DNA of 64,000 bases from an uncultured Tateyamaria sp. (GTDB lineage Bacteria > Pseudomonadota > Alphaproteobacteria > Rhodobacterales > Rhodobacteraceae): contig NZ_CANNDO010000002.1 in assembly GCF_947503385.1 (NCBI RefSeq), positions 910,859 to 974,858 of the forward strand, read 5' to 3'. Below are positions 9,145-17,431 of this stretch, in pieces. A model generated the notes under the pieces. It saw nothing but the letters and a program-made list of their open reading frames with translations. It was not told where the DNA came from and made no database searches. The number at the start of each line of letters is the position of its first letter. Positions within the stretch are counted from its first letter, which is position 1. The position numbers and the translations under genes are program-made.

Positions 9145-10011
9145 TCAGGCAAGTTTAAGAAGGGTCAGGGTCGACCAGTCACCAATACGGTCATGGTGCA
9201 CCAGACTGTTTCCGTGTTGTTGATAATCCTCGATCACCGCCTCGGCCTGGTCGTTCAGAATACCGGACAAAATGGCGTGGCCACCGGGGGTGAGTCGCGC
9301 GGTGAGGTCTGCGGCCAGCGCAATCAGCGGCCCTTTTAGGATGTTGGCAAAGATCAAATCGAACGGCCCTGCCAACGCCGCGTGGTCAAAACCTGCCGCC
9401 TCGACCACCTGAACGCGCGATTGCATGTCATTGGCCCGCAGATTGGCCTCTGCCACTTCGACCGCTTGTGCGTCGATATCGCTTGCAAGCACCGGATGTG
9501 GCCAGATGGCAGCCGCGGCCATGGCCAGCACGGCTGTGCCACATCCGATGTCGACAACCTGCCGCGCCTCGCCCCCGTCAGTGACCAGCCGGTCGAGCGC
9601 GTTGAGGCATCCAAGCGTCGTGCCATGATGCCCGGTGCCAAAGGCCATTGCCGCTTCGATCAGCAGAGGATGCTTGCCAGCGGGGATCTTGTCCGCATCG
9701 TGACTGCCGTAGACAAAGAAGCGGCCCGCCTCCACCGGGGCCAGTTCCCGCCGGACATGCGCCACCCAATCGGTTTCAGGCAGTTCGGACACCGTAAACG
9801 GTTTGGCGTTCAGCGCCGTGGTCAGCAACAGCAGCGCGGTCTGGTCCGGGCTTTCGGTAAAGTATCCGCCGACCTCCCACAGGCCCGAGCCGTCTTCGAC
9901 CTCGAACACGCCGACGCCGGTGGGCTCGGGTGTCAACGCTTCCATAGCGTCGCCCAATTGTTCGGCCTGTGCCTTGCCGTGCACGGTGGTAAGGGCGGTC
10001 CAGGTGGGCAT
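9145..10011 (-). CDS. prmA: ribosomal protein L11 methyltransferase PrmA
   Basis: AdoMet-dependent methyltransferase acting on ribosomal protein L11. The protein (288 aa) has the PrmA substrate domain first, then MAFGTGHHGTTLGCL (about 122-135) and the SAM-binding motif VVDIGCGTAVLAM (about 152-164), followed by FDLIFANIL. The ATG at 10011 overlaps the stop of the upstream MATE gene (TGATG), so the two are likely cotranscribed. Confidence 0.94.
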   Translation of the reverse strand: MPTWTALTTVHGKAQAEQLGDAMEALTPEPTGVGVFEVEDGSGLWEVGGYFTESPDQTALLLLTTALNAKPFTVSELPETDWVAHVRRELAPVEAGRFFVYGSHDADKIPAGKHPLLIEAAMAFGTGHHGTTLGCLNALDRLVTDGGEARQVVDIGCGTAVLAMAAAAIWPHPVLASDIDAQAVEVAEANLRANDMQSRVQVVEAAGFDHAALAGPFDLIFANILKGPLIALAADLTARLTPGGHAILSGILNDQAEAVIEDYQQHGNSLVHHDRIGDWSTLTLLKLA

Positions 10012-11396
10012 CAGCGTCTCCGGTATCTGTCGGTGTTGGGCCATGGGCGGGGTGGCGCAGGTGTGACCTGTACGTCAGGCCCCAGACGCGCCACATAACG
10101 CCAGCCCCAAAGCGCTGCAAGCCCGCCCACAAGTGCCCCGGCAAGGGCCTGACCGTAGATGACGCCTGCCGCCCCGAACCCGGTGGCCAGCCACGCGGCC
10201 GCTGGCCAGCTGAGCAGACCGTCCTTGACCCAGCCCACCAGAGTCGAGCGCAATGGCTGGCCAAGGTTATTGAACGCAGCGTTCGCCACAAAGAGCGCGC
10301 CGACAAATACAAACCCGCCGACGCCAACACGTGTAAAGCCGCGCAGCACATCCTCGCCCTGTCCGCTCAGTCCGAAGGCGTCGATGATCAGCGGCGTGGC
10401 GGCCAACAACACCGCCCACATCACCACCGTGTAGATCAAGCAAAAGATCAGTGCATCGCGATAGGTGCTACGCAAGCGCGGATAAAGGCCTGCACCATAG
10501 TTTTGGCCAAAGATACCACCAATCGCGCCCGACAGCGCAAAGATGCCACCAAAGGCCAGGACGGTCAGGCGGCTGACCACGGCCCACGCGGCAACAGCGT
10601 CGTCTCCGAACGGGGCCATGACGATGGTGAGCAGATAGTTGCCTGCGGGCGTCGCCATCTGTGTGGCAATGGCCGGGGCCGCAACGGCAACATAAAGCGG
10701 AAGTGTGGACCGGACGCCGGCCCAGTCGGGTCGCGCAATCAGGTCAAGTTGCACAACAGCAAAGAACAGCCCCAACCCCATGAGCGCAAAGCGAAACAGC
10801 ACAAGGCCAAGCGCAGCACCATCCAGTCCCATCCCCCACCAGATGATAAAGATCGGGTCGAGAACCATCAGCACCATGCCGGATGTCAGCGTGACGTACA
10901 TCGCCTTGGCGCCATAGCCTTCGGCGCGGAGTGTGCCCGACGCGACAAGAGCGACCGCCATCGGCATCAGCGACCAGACCGTCAGGCCCAGATAGCGCGC
11001 CGCAAGGCGGGCCGTTTCCCCATCGGCCCCGGCAAAGCTCACCAGATCATGTCGAAACGCAAAGATCAGCGCCGCCACGCCCCCTTGGACTGCCGTGGCT
11101 ATGGCCATCGCGGCCCCCGCCTGCGTGCGAGCGACCGTCCTGTCCCCTTCGCCAATGCGGCGCGACACAAGGGCCGTGGCTGCGATCATCAACCCCACGC
11201 CAATGGAGACGGAGAAGAACTGGATTGCATAAGCAAAGCCTATGGCCGCGACCAGTTGTGGCTGACCCAATTGCGACAGCCAAAACAGGTTTGCCGCATC
11301 CACAAGAAAGACAAAGGTAATGCCAAAGGCCCCAGTCGCGGTCATGCGCACCACGTGCCCCATTGTTGATCCGGTCAGAAAGCGGCCTTGGCTCAT
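10011..11396 (-). CDS. MATE-family multidrug/toxin efflux transporter
   Basis: A 461-aa polytopic protein with about twelve membrane helices and two related halves typical of the MATE family; conserved elements include FWLSQLGQPQLVAAIGFAYA early on and the Gly/Ala-rich paired helices. Expected to export cationic or organic compounds using Na+ or H+; the substrate cannot be told from sequence. Begins at an ATG that overlaps the MFS gene stop (ATGA) and runs directly into prmA. Confidence 0.88.
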   Translation of the reverse strand: MSQGRFLTGSTMGHVVRMTATGAFGITFVFLVDAANLFWLSQLGQPQLVAAIGFAYAIQFFSVSIGVGLMIAATALVSRRIGEGDRTVARTQAGAAMAIATAVQGGVAALIFAFRHDLVSFAGADGETARLAARYLGLTVWSLMPMAVALVASGTLRAEGYGAKAMYVTLTSGMVLMVLDPIFIIWWGMGLDGAALGLVLFRFALMGLGLFFAVVQLDLIARPDWAGVRSTLPLYVAVAAPAIATQMATPAGNYLLTIVMAPFGDDAVAAWAVVSRLTVLAFGGIFALSGAIGGIFGQNYGAGLYPRLRSTYRDALIFCLIYTVVMWAVLLAATPLIIDAFGLSGQGEDVLRGFTRVGVGGFVFVGALFVANAAFNNLGQPLRSTLVGWVKDGLLSWPAAAWLATGFGAAGVIYGQALAGALVGGLAALWGWRYVARLGPDVQVTPAPPRPWPNTDRYRRR

Positions 11397-12625
11397 TCGG
11401 CGGGGGTCGGACGCGGACCGGGCAGGCGCGTTTCATGCCCCGGTTCGGGGTGGCGCGGGATCAACATGGCCAGTGCCAACGACGTCGCCGCCATGCCAGC
11501 AGCAAGAAAAAACACAGCCGCGGGCGAGAACAACCACAGCAGCCCCAGCGGAACGGGCAGACCGACCGCCGCGATGTGATTGATAGTGAATGCAACGGCT
11601 GCGGTCGGGGCGATATCCTGCGGATCGGCGATTTTCTGGAAATACGTCTTCAGCGCCAGTGCCAGCCCGAAAAAGATATGGTCCAGCACATAAAGCACCG
11701 CAGCAACGATCAGGCCCCAGCCAAAGTAGTACACCCCGCCATATGACAGGAAGACGATGACGAGGCCCACATATTCGAACGCAAGCGCCCGTTGCTCGCC
11801 ATAACGCGCCACGATCCGGCCCAGCAACGGTGCCACGATAATGTTCACCACGAGGTTGATGAGGTAGAGCGCGGTCAACTCATGCACCTCGAACCCAAAC
11901 TTTTCGACCATCATGAACCCTGCAAATACCATGAAGATCTGCCGACGCGCGCCCGACATGAATTGCAGCGCATAATAAAGCCAGTAGCGGCGGCGCAGCA
12001 CAAATGTCTTGAGTTGAGGTGTGGGCGCTTCGAATTGCGGATAGGCCAACATGGCAAATAGCGCGATGGCCACCGTGATCCCGCCGCCCACCATATAGAC
12101 GATGTTGTAGGTCAGCCCCAGCGGCTCCCACAGGATCATGATGACAAAATAGACAAGGAAGGTCGCAACCGACCCTGCCGCCAGCAACCAGCCCAGCATC
12201 TGCGGGGCACGCTCCTTGGACAGCCATTGCAACTGCAGCGATTGGTTGACCGTCTCGTAATAGTGAAAGCCCACTGAGCTGATGAAGGTCAGCACAAGGA
12301 TGCCGGTCATCTGCGGGAATTGTGCGGTCAGCGCGGTGGCCGCCCCCAGCATGATGAGCGACAGCAGCCCCAGCACCTGCTCGCGCATGAACATGATCAC
12401 AACGATCACCCCAACGGCGAGAAAGCCGGGGATCTCACGGATGGCGTGCAGCAGGCCAATGTCCGCGCCATCGAAATTCGCGGCCTCCACCACAAAGTTG
12501 TTCAGCAGTGCCAGCCACACGGAAAAGCCGATGGGCATGGCAAAGGCCATGAGGAACAAAAGCGTCACGGGACGGCGCCAGAATGGCAACGTCTGGGCCT
12601 GATCCAGTGGGACGTAGCGCGGCAT
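11393..12625 (-). CDS. major facilitator superfamily transporter
   Basis: Predicted 410-aa inner-membrane carrier with about twelve hydrophobic helices, for example FLMAFAMPIGFSVWLALLN and VIVVIMFMREQVLGLLSLIM, and a central cytoplasmic loop after the sixth. Substrate unknown. First gene of an MFS-MATE-prmA run, divergent from ogt with a 124-bp shared upstream region. Confidence 0.85.
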   Translation of the reverse strand: MPRYVPLDQAQTLPFWRRPVTLLFLMAFAMPIGFSVWLALLNNFVVEAANFDGADIGLLHAIREIPGFLAVGVIVVIMFMREQVLGLLSLIMLGAATALTAQFPQMTGILVLTFISSVGFHYYETVNQSLQLQWLSKERAPQMLGWLLAAGSVATFLVYFVIMILWEPLGLTYNIVYMVGGGITVAIALFAMLAYPQFEAPTPQLKTFVLRRRYWLYYALQFMSGARRQIFMVFAGFMMVEKFGFEVHELTALYLINLVVNIIVAPLLGRIVARYGEQRALAFEYVGLVIVFLSYGGVYYFGWGLIVAAVLYVLDHIFFGLALALKTYFQKIADPQDIAPTAAVAFTINHIAAVGLPVPLGLLWLFSPAAVFFLAAGMAATSLALAMLIPRHPEPGHETRLPGPRPTPAE

Positions 12626-12749
12626 GTGGTTCGCTTACGCCTTTTGCCAAAGGTTGGCGAGGCGACATTTGCGCAAGGCAGTCTGCGCCAAAGCACAAAG
12701 GCGCAGCATCCGGATTGCCGATCCGGCGAATTCGGGCAAGATGTCGTGC

Positions 12750-13205
12750 ATGAAACACTGCGATATCACCACCCAATTCGGCGCACTGACGTTGACCGAG
12801 GACGACGGCGCGCTGGTCCGGCTCAGCTGGGGCACATCCGGGCAGCGCGATGCGTCACCGGTTCTCGACGCGGCGGCAGAACAGCTGGCGGCCTACGATG
12901 CTGACAGCGCCGCGTTGTTCGACCTGCCCCTCCGGATCAGCGGCGGCGATCTGCAACAGGCGGTGTGCAACGCAATGCAGAACATCCCGCTGGGCGAGAC
13001 CATGACCTATGGCGACATTGCGCAGGCGTTGAACGTCTCGGCGCAGGCGGTCGGACAAGCCTGCGGGCGCAACCCGATCCCGATCATCATCCCCTGCCAC
13101 CGTGTGATGGGAGCCAAGGGTCTGACCGGGTTTTCCGGCGCAGGCGGGGTCGAGACAAAGCTGGCACTGCTCAAACACGAGGGCGCGGGCGGCTTCCTGA
13201 TCTGA
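12750..13205 (+). CDS. ogt: methylated-DNA--protein-cysteine methyltransferase
   Basis: Suicide DNA-repair enzyme removing O6-alkyl groups from guanine. The 151-aa protein contains the active-site motif IIPCHRVMG with acceptor Cys116, the helix-turn-helix GDIAQALNVSAQAVGQACGRNP just before it, and the family's GLTGFSGAGGVETKLALL after it. The ATG at 12750 (MKHCDITT) fits the short Ogt form; a longer frame to 12624 has no family support. Confidence 0.93.
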   Translation: MKHCDITTQFGALTLTEDDGALVRLSWGTSGQRDASPVLDAAAEQLAAYDADSAALFDLPLRISGGDLQQAVCNAMQNIPLGETMTYGDIAQALNVSAQAVGQACGRNPIPIIIPCHRVMGAKGLTGFSGAGGVETKLALLKHEGAGGFLI

Positions 13206-13251
13206 CATGTCGCGGGTCGCATCGGTGCGGCAGCGCAGCGGTAGCCTGCCG

Positions 13252-13968
13252 TTATCCGCGTTGCGGCAATAGCTGCTGTGCGATGCCCGCCAGAACGAGA
13301 TAGATCGACGTGACGATCAAGCCCCAATGCGCCCAGCTTTCAGGGTGGAAGTCCACCCATGCCGCCCACGCGGCAAAGCCCGTCCATGCCAGCGCCATCG
13401 GCAAGGTCAAGGGCCGCCAGCGCGCCGTGCGCACCGGATGCACAAACTTGAGCGGCACGAACATCGCCACTGCCAGCACCGTCACAAGCGTCAGACTGAC
13501 CCAAAAGTTCGGCTCAAGCGCAAAGATCACCAACACCACCATATTCCAGCAGCCCGGAAACCCGGAAAAGGAATTGTCCTTTGTTTTCATCCGCGTGTCG
13601 GCAAAATACATGGCCGACGCAAAGGTGATGACGATGATCGCGACCCACCCCGTCCAGCCATCCATCAGCCCGGACGAAAACAGCGCAAAGGCCGGAATGA
13701 ATACGTAAGTCAGATAGTCGATGATCAGGTCGAGCAATACGCCATCGAACTCGGGCGCGTTTGTCTTTACGTCATATTTGCGTGCCAGCGGGCCGTCGAC
13801 TCCGTCCACCGCAAACGCCACGACAAGCCACATGAACATGATGTCCCACTGGGCGTTCACAGCCGCCAACATGGCCAACATGGCAAACACCGCACCCGTG
13901 GCGGTCAGCAAATGAACGCACAGCGCGTACAATCGGTTCGTCATCATCACTGCGTCATGGTGCATCAT
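13252..13968 (-). CDS. pcs: phosphatidylcholine synthase (CDP-alcohol phosphatidyltransferase)
   Basis: Integral membrane enzyme condensing CDP-diacylglycerol with choline. The 238-aa protein has about eight membrane helices and the CDP-alcohol signature, DGPLAR followed after a spacer by DGVLLDLIID. This corresponds to DGx2ARx8Gx3Dx3D, with the spacing seen in Pcs. Several start codons cluster at the N-terminus (13968 or the MM pair at 13947-13942). Direct PC synthesis from choline is typical of this group. Confidence 0.9.
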   Translation of the reverse strand: MMHHDAVMMTNRLYALCVHLLTATGAVFAMLAMLAAVNAQWDIMFMWLVVAFAVDGVDGPLARKYDVKTNAPEFDGVLLDLIIDYLTYVFIPAFALFSSGLMDGWTGWVAIIVITFASAMYFADTRMKTKDNSFSGFPGCWNMVVLVIFALEPNFWVSLTLVTVLAVAMFVPLKFVHPVRTARWRPLTLPMALAWTGFAAWAAWVDFHPESWAHWGLIVTSIYLVLAGIAQQLLPQRG

Positions 13969-14035
13969 GGCCCGGGATGCAAATGCAAATCCGCGCCCCC
14001 GTGGGAACGCGAATGGACCTGTGACATAACGGTGA

Positions 14036-14626
14036 TCAGTTGGTGGAAGCGCCCAAGCGGACCTCTTCGAGCGGGTAGCCCAAATAGTCCTGCGCCTCCC
14101 AGCCTGCGTGGCAATCGTGGCAGAAGGATTGCTTGACCTTCATCACCTTGCCGTTGGGTTGCAGACCCGCATATAGCCATCCGGCTGTGTCCGGTGCGTC
14201 ATCCGTGCCGACCTTTGTCATAATGAAGAGCGGGCCGGGGCGCGCGGCCTTTTTCTTGATCGAGACGGTGATGGATTCTTTGGCGAGGATCGAGCCGACA
14301 GGCATTTCGACCCCCTCGTCGGCGAATTTCAGGTATTGGTCTGCCGCGATGTCATTCGCAAAGGTGTTCAGCAGGCGGTTGCCGTGGGGACCTGCGACGC
14401 CCGGACGTGTCGCCGTCGGAGCCCAGCTGCGGTAGGTGCTGCCGATCTCATCGCCCTCTTTGGCGTAACCCGTCGCCATCTTGTCCTTGAGGCAATCGTA
14501 CAAGACGTTGATGGCCGCCTCATCAAGGTCAAAGGCGTCTTCGACGGTCACGGCGTTGCAATCGGCTGCGCTGGCGGTGCCTGCGGCGGTGCATAGCACG
14601 GCTGCAATGGCGAGCTTGCGGATCAT
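14036..14626 (-). CDS. cytochrome P460-like periplasmic haem protein
   Basis: A 196-aa secreted protein: signal peptide MIRKLAIAAVLCTAAGTASA (about 20 aa), then a beta-rich domain. Near the C-terminus it has a CxxCH haem-attachment motif CHDCH (169-173), the position expected in the cytochrome P460/c'-beta family. A Lys-rich stretch ESITVSIKKKA precedes it. Family members oxidise hydroxylamine or bind NO/CO; which applies here is unknown. Stands alone between pcs and xerC. Confidence 0.8.
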   Translation of the reverse strand: MIRKLAIAAVLCTAAGTASAADCNAVTVEDAFDLDEAAINVLYDCLKDKMATGYAKEGDEIGSTYRSWAPTATRPGVAGPHGNRLLNTFANDIAADQYLKFADEGVEMPVGSILAKESITVSIKKKAARPGPLFIMTKVGTDDAPDTAGWLYAGLQPNGKVMKVKQSFCHDCHAGWEAQDYLGYPLEEVRLGASTN

Positions 14627-14746
14627 GTTGGGGTCCCCTTTAGGCTTTTGCTTGGTATGCGGCGGTATGCCGTGGCGCAGTGTGCCATATGTGCGCGCGC
14701 ATCCCTGATCACCTTTGCCGCACGTTTGCGTGATGTTGCGGCGGGA

Positions 14747-15667
14747 TCAGGCCTTGGGGTGGGCGCGTTTATAAACGTCCATCAGGCGCACGGTATCGAC
14801 GGCCGTATAGGCTTGCGTGGTGGACAGTGACGCATGGCCCAGCAGTTCTTGTATCGCGCGCAGATCGCCGCCCGCATTCAGCAGGTGGGTGGCAAAGCTG
14901 TGGCGCATTGCGTGCGGCGTGGCCGAGGCGGGCAGGCCCAGTTGCATCCGCGCTGATGCCATCACCTTTTGAATGGCCCTTGGGCTTAGCGGGCCGCCCC
15001 GGACGCCACGAAACAGTGGCGTGTCGGGGTGCAGCATATGCGGGCACACAGCGATGTAGTCATCAACCGCGGAGCGTGCGGCGTCGATCACTGGCACAAT
15101 CCGCTCCTTGCCGCCCTTGCCGACAATCCGCATCACCTGTGGCAACGGTGCGTCCCCCGCTTGCAGGCTCAGCGCTTCGGAAATCCGCAGACCACACCCC
15201 CACAGCAGCGTCAGCACAGCTACGTCACGCACACCGACCCATGGCTTGTCCGTTTGCAGCGGTACAAGGTCGATCATGTCGCGCGCGGCATCTTCGGCCA
15301 GCGGGCGCGGCAGTTTCTTGGTGAATTTGGGCGCGCGGGTGCTGAGCACGGCGGTCGGCTCGAACCCCTCGCGCGCGGCGAGCCATTTGTAGAAACTTTT
15401 GACCGCCGACAATTTGCGCGCCAGCGACCGCGGCCCCACGCCACCCGACCGCGTTTGCGCCATCCACGCCCGCATGTCCTGCGTGCTGATCCGCGCCAGC
15501 GCACCCAGCCCCTGACTTTGCCCGGAATGCACTGTCATGAATGACAGAAACTCGGTCACGTCGCGGCCATAGGCAAGAACGGTGTTCTCGGCAGCCCCCT
15601 TGAGGCTGCGCTGATGGGACAAAAACGCCTCGAGCGCATCGCGCGCGGCAGGCGAGATCAGGCTCAT
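14747..15667 (-). CDS. xerC: tyrosine recombinase XerC
   Basis: Chromosome-dimer resolution recombinase acting at dif with XerD. The protein (306 aa) has an N-terminal SAM-like core-binding domain and a catalytic domain with R161 (GCGLRISE), K184 (GKGGKE), H252 and R255 (HAMRHSF), H278 (LLGHAS) and nucleophile Y287 (AYTAVD). The DUF484 gene directly upstream, overlapping by 4 bp, is the classic partner of chromosomal xerC. This argues against it being a mobile-element integrase. Confidence 0.95.
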   Translation of the reverse strand: MSLISPAARDALEAFLSHQRSLKGAAENTVLAYGRDVTEFLSFMTVHSGQSQGLGALARISTQDMRAWMAQTRSGGVGPRSLARKLSAVKSFYKWLAAREGFEPTAVLSTRAPKFTKKLPRPLAEDAARDMIDLVPLQTDKPWVGVRDVAVLTLLWGCGLRISEALSLQAGDAPLPQVMRIVGKGGKERIVPVIDAARSAVDDYIAVCPHMLHPDTPLFRGVRGGPLSPRAIQKVMASARMQLGLPASATPHAMRHSFATHLLNAGGDLRAIQELLGHASLSTTQAYTAVDTVRLMDVYKRAHPKA

Positions 15668-16377
15668 CCCAACCAGCGGCGCATGGCCCGCTCGAACACA
15701 CCGCCAAAAAAGGCAAGCAGGTCCGTGCCCTGCTGCGGGCCGAACATGTGCGGGTCTTCGGCGCCCATGACCAAAAGGCCGGGCAAACGCCCCTCACCGA
15801 AATCAAGTTTCAGGCACGCCTCGGACCGGACCCAATGGCCGTCCTCGCCGTATATTTCAGGCGCGGGGTCTTGCACTTGGCGCAGGGTTACCTGCCGCAC
15901 CGTGCCGCCGCGACCAAGTGTCAGATAGGTGTCGATAAAGCCCGGTTCAGCCACATTGAGCACATCGCCCAGACGTTTGACGGCTGGGTCATTGTCGTTC
16001 TGTACGGACTCGAGCACCAGCTTGACCGCGTCCACGCGCAGAATTTCAGCCACTTCGCCACCCAGATCCCGCAAGAAAGGTTCGAAATCGGCCGGATCCA
16101 GCATACGCAGGATCGCCCGATGTATCTGATTGGTGCCAGCGAGGTTTTCATAGGCCGCCGCAATGACGGACCGGTGAGTGTCCTCAAGCCGATCCAAACG
16201 CGCCTCGAGCCGTTCCATGGCGAGGCCGCGCAAATCCACGATATTGCCACCCATCGCGCGCTCGTTCGCGGCGATCAAAGCGTGCATCAAATCCTTGTCG
16301 TCCAAAATGACGTCAGGTCGCGAAATAATCGCCTCGCGCAGGGCGTCATCGATTTTGGGCTGACTGCTCATTGCCAT
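15664..16377 (-). CDS. DUF484 family protein
   Basis: A 237-aa protein (ATG at 16377, or MSSQPK at 16371) with an N-terminal coiled coil (RLEARLDRLEDTHRSVIAAAYEN) followed by a GAF-like domain typical of DUF484. Its function is unknown, but it is conserved immediately upstream of xerC across proteobacteria and overlaps it here by 4 bp (ATGA). Confidence 0.88.
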   Translation of the reverse strand: MAMSSQPKIDDALREAIISRPDVILDDKDLMHALIAANERAMGGNIVDLRGLAMERLEARLDRLEDTHRSVIAAAYENLAGTNQIHRAILRMLDPADFEPFLRDLGGEVAEILRVDAVKLVLESVQNDNDPAVKRLGDVLNVAEPGFIDTYLTLGRGGTVRQVTLRQVQDPAPEIYGEDGHWVRSEACLKLDFGEGRLPGLLVMGAEDPHMFGPQQGTDLLAFFGGVFERAMRRWLG

Positions 16378-16687
16378 ACTCTTTATCGTTTCGGGGTCTA
16401 TAACATGCAGGCGCAGCGGAATCTGCCCCGAAGTTCCATAAAATTGCCGGGCCGAATGCATCTGTTGCCATTCCGCGTCAGCGCAAAGACGGGGAAGGCG
16501 CAAAGACTTCTCCCCGTGATTGAAAAATCGCGATGTTCCATATGCCGCTCATGACAGGAACACCCAACGCATCCGCTCACGGAACGGGACCGACGCATTT
16601 TCCGCTCGGGCCTGACGCGCTGCGGGTGCTCCTGCGGCGGGCCGGAACGTCTTGATCCCCAATGGGACGGACCGGCCCGTATCTATC
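16378..16687. other. 310-bp gap between the transaldolase and DUF484 genes
   Basis: No gene seen. Just downstream of the transaldolase stop is an 8-bp inverted repeat CGGGCCGG (16638-16645) / CCGGCCCG (16672-16679) with a 26-nt loop, a possible weak terminator without a T-run. A direct repeat GCGCAAAGAC occurs around 16480-16510. The remainder presumably carries the promoter for the DUF484-xerC pair. Confidence 0.4.
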
Positions 16688-17341
16688 TCAGACGATCTTG
16701 ATGTCGGCCTTCGCAGCGTCCTTCAGAAACTGCTCCAGCCCTTTGTCGGTCAACGGGTGGCCTGCGAGTTTCTTGATCACATCAGGCGGCGCGGTCATCA
16801 CGTCGGCACCGATTTTGGCGCAGTCCTGAACATGGTTTACCGACCGGATTGACGCCGCAAGAATCTGCGTCTCGAACCCGTAATTGTCGTAGATGGTGCG
16901 GATATCCTCGATCAGGTCCAGACCGTCGATGGACATGTCGTCCAAGCGTCCGATGAAGGGTGAGATGAATGTGGCCCCGGCCTTGGCGGCCAGGAGTGCC
17001 TGATTGCCCGAGAAACACAGCGTTACGTTGACCATGTTGCCCTCCCCCGAAAGCACCTTGCACGCTTTGAGCCCGTCCCAGGTGAGCGGCAATTTCACGG
17101 CGATATTGTCGGCGATTGTCGCCAGCTTGCGGCCCTCTGCGATCATGTCATCTGCATCTGTCGCGACGACTTCGGCGCTGACCGGACCGTCGACCAGATC
17201 ACAGATTTCCTTGGTCACTTCGAGGATGTCGCGCCCGGACTTCAGGATCAGTGACGGGTTGGTGGTGACCCCATCCACCATACCAGTGTCGTTCAACTCG
17301 GCGATGGCGTCGATCTCGGCAGTGTCGACAAAGAATTTCAT
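16688..17341 (-). CDS. fsa: transaldolase / fructose-6-phosphate aldolase (small TalC type)
   Basis: Class I aldolase of the small (217-aa) subfamily. The start [20 protein letters not shown] (26-32) and the Schiff-base lysine K83 in [14 protein letters not shown] are all present, as is [14 protein letters not shown]. Sequence alone does not separate transaldolase (pentose-phosphate) from fructose-6-phosphate aldolase activity. Transcribed alone, divergently from priA across 90 bp. Confidence 0.92.
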   Translation of the reverse strand: MKFFVDTAEIDAIAELNDTGMVDGVTTNPSLILKSGRDILEVTKEICDLVDGPVSAEVVATDADDMIAEGRKLATIADNIAVKLPLTWDGLKACKVLSGEGNMVNVTLCFSGNQALLAAKAGATFISPFIGRLDDMSIDGLDLIEDIRTIYDNYGFETQILAASIRSVNHVQDCAKIGADVMTAPPDVIKKLAGHPLTDKGLEQFLKDAAKADIKIV

Positions 17342-17431
17342 GTTTGCCCCCTCTTGATGGCTTGGCGTACGGTTGTGATGGCTTTACCTCATGGCGGGTG
17401 AAGTCGGAACCCCTCATATGTTGGCGCTAAC

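Noticed and set aside
14747..15667. Mobile-element integrase instead of XerC
   Set aside because: The adjacent overlapping DUF484 gene and housekeeping surroundings identify chromosomal xerC.
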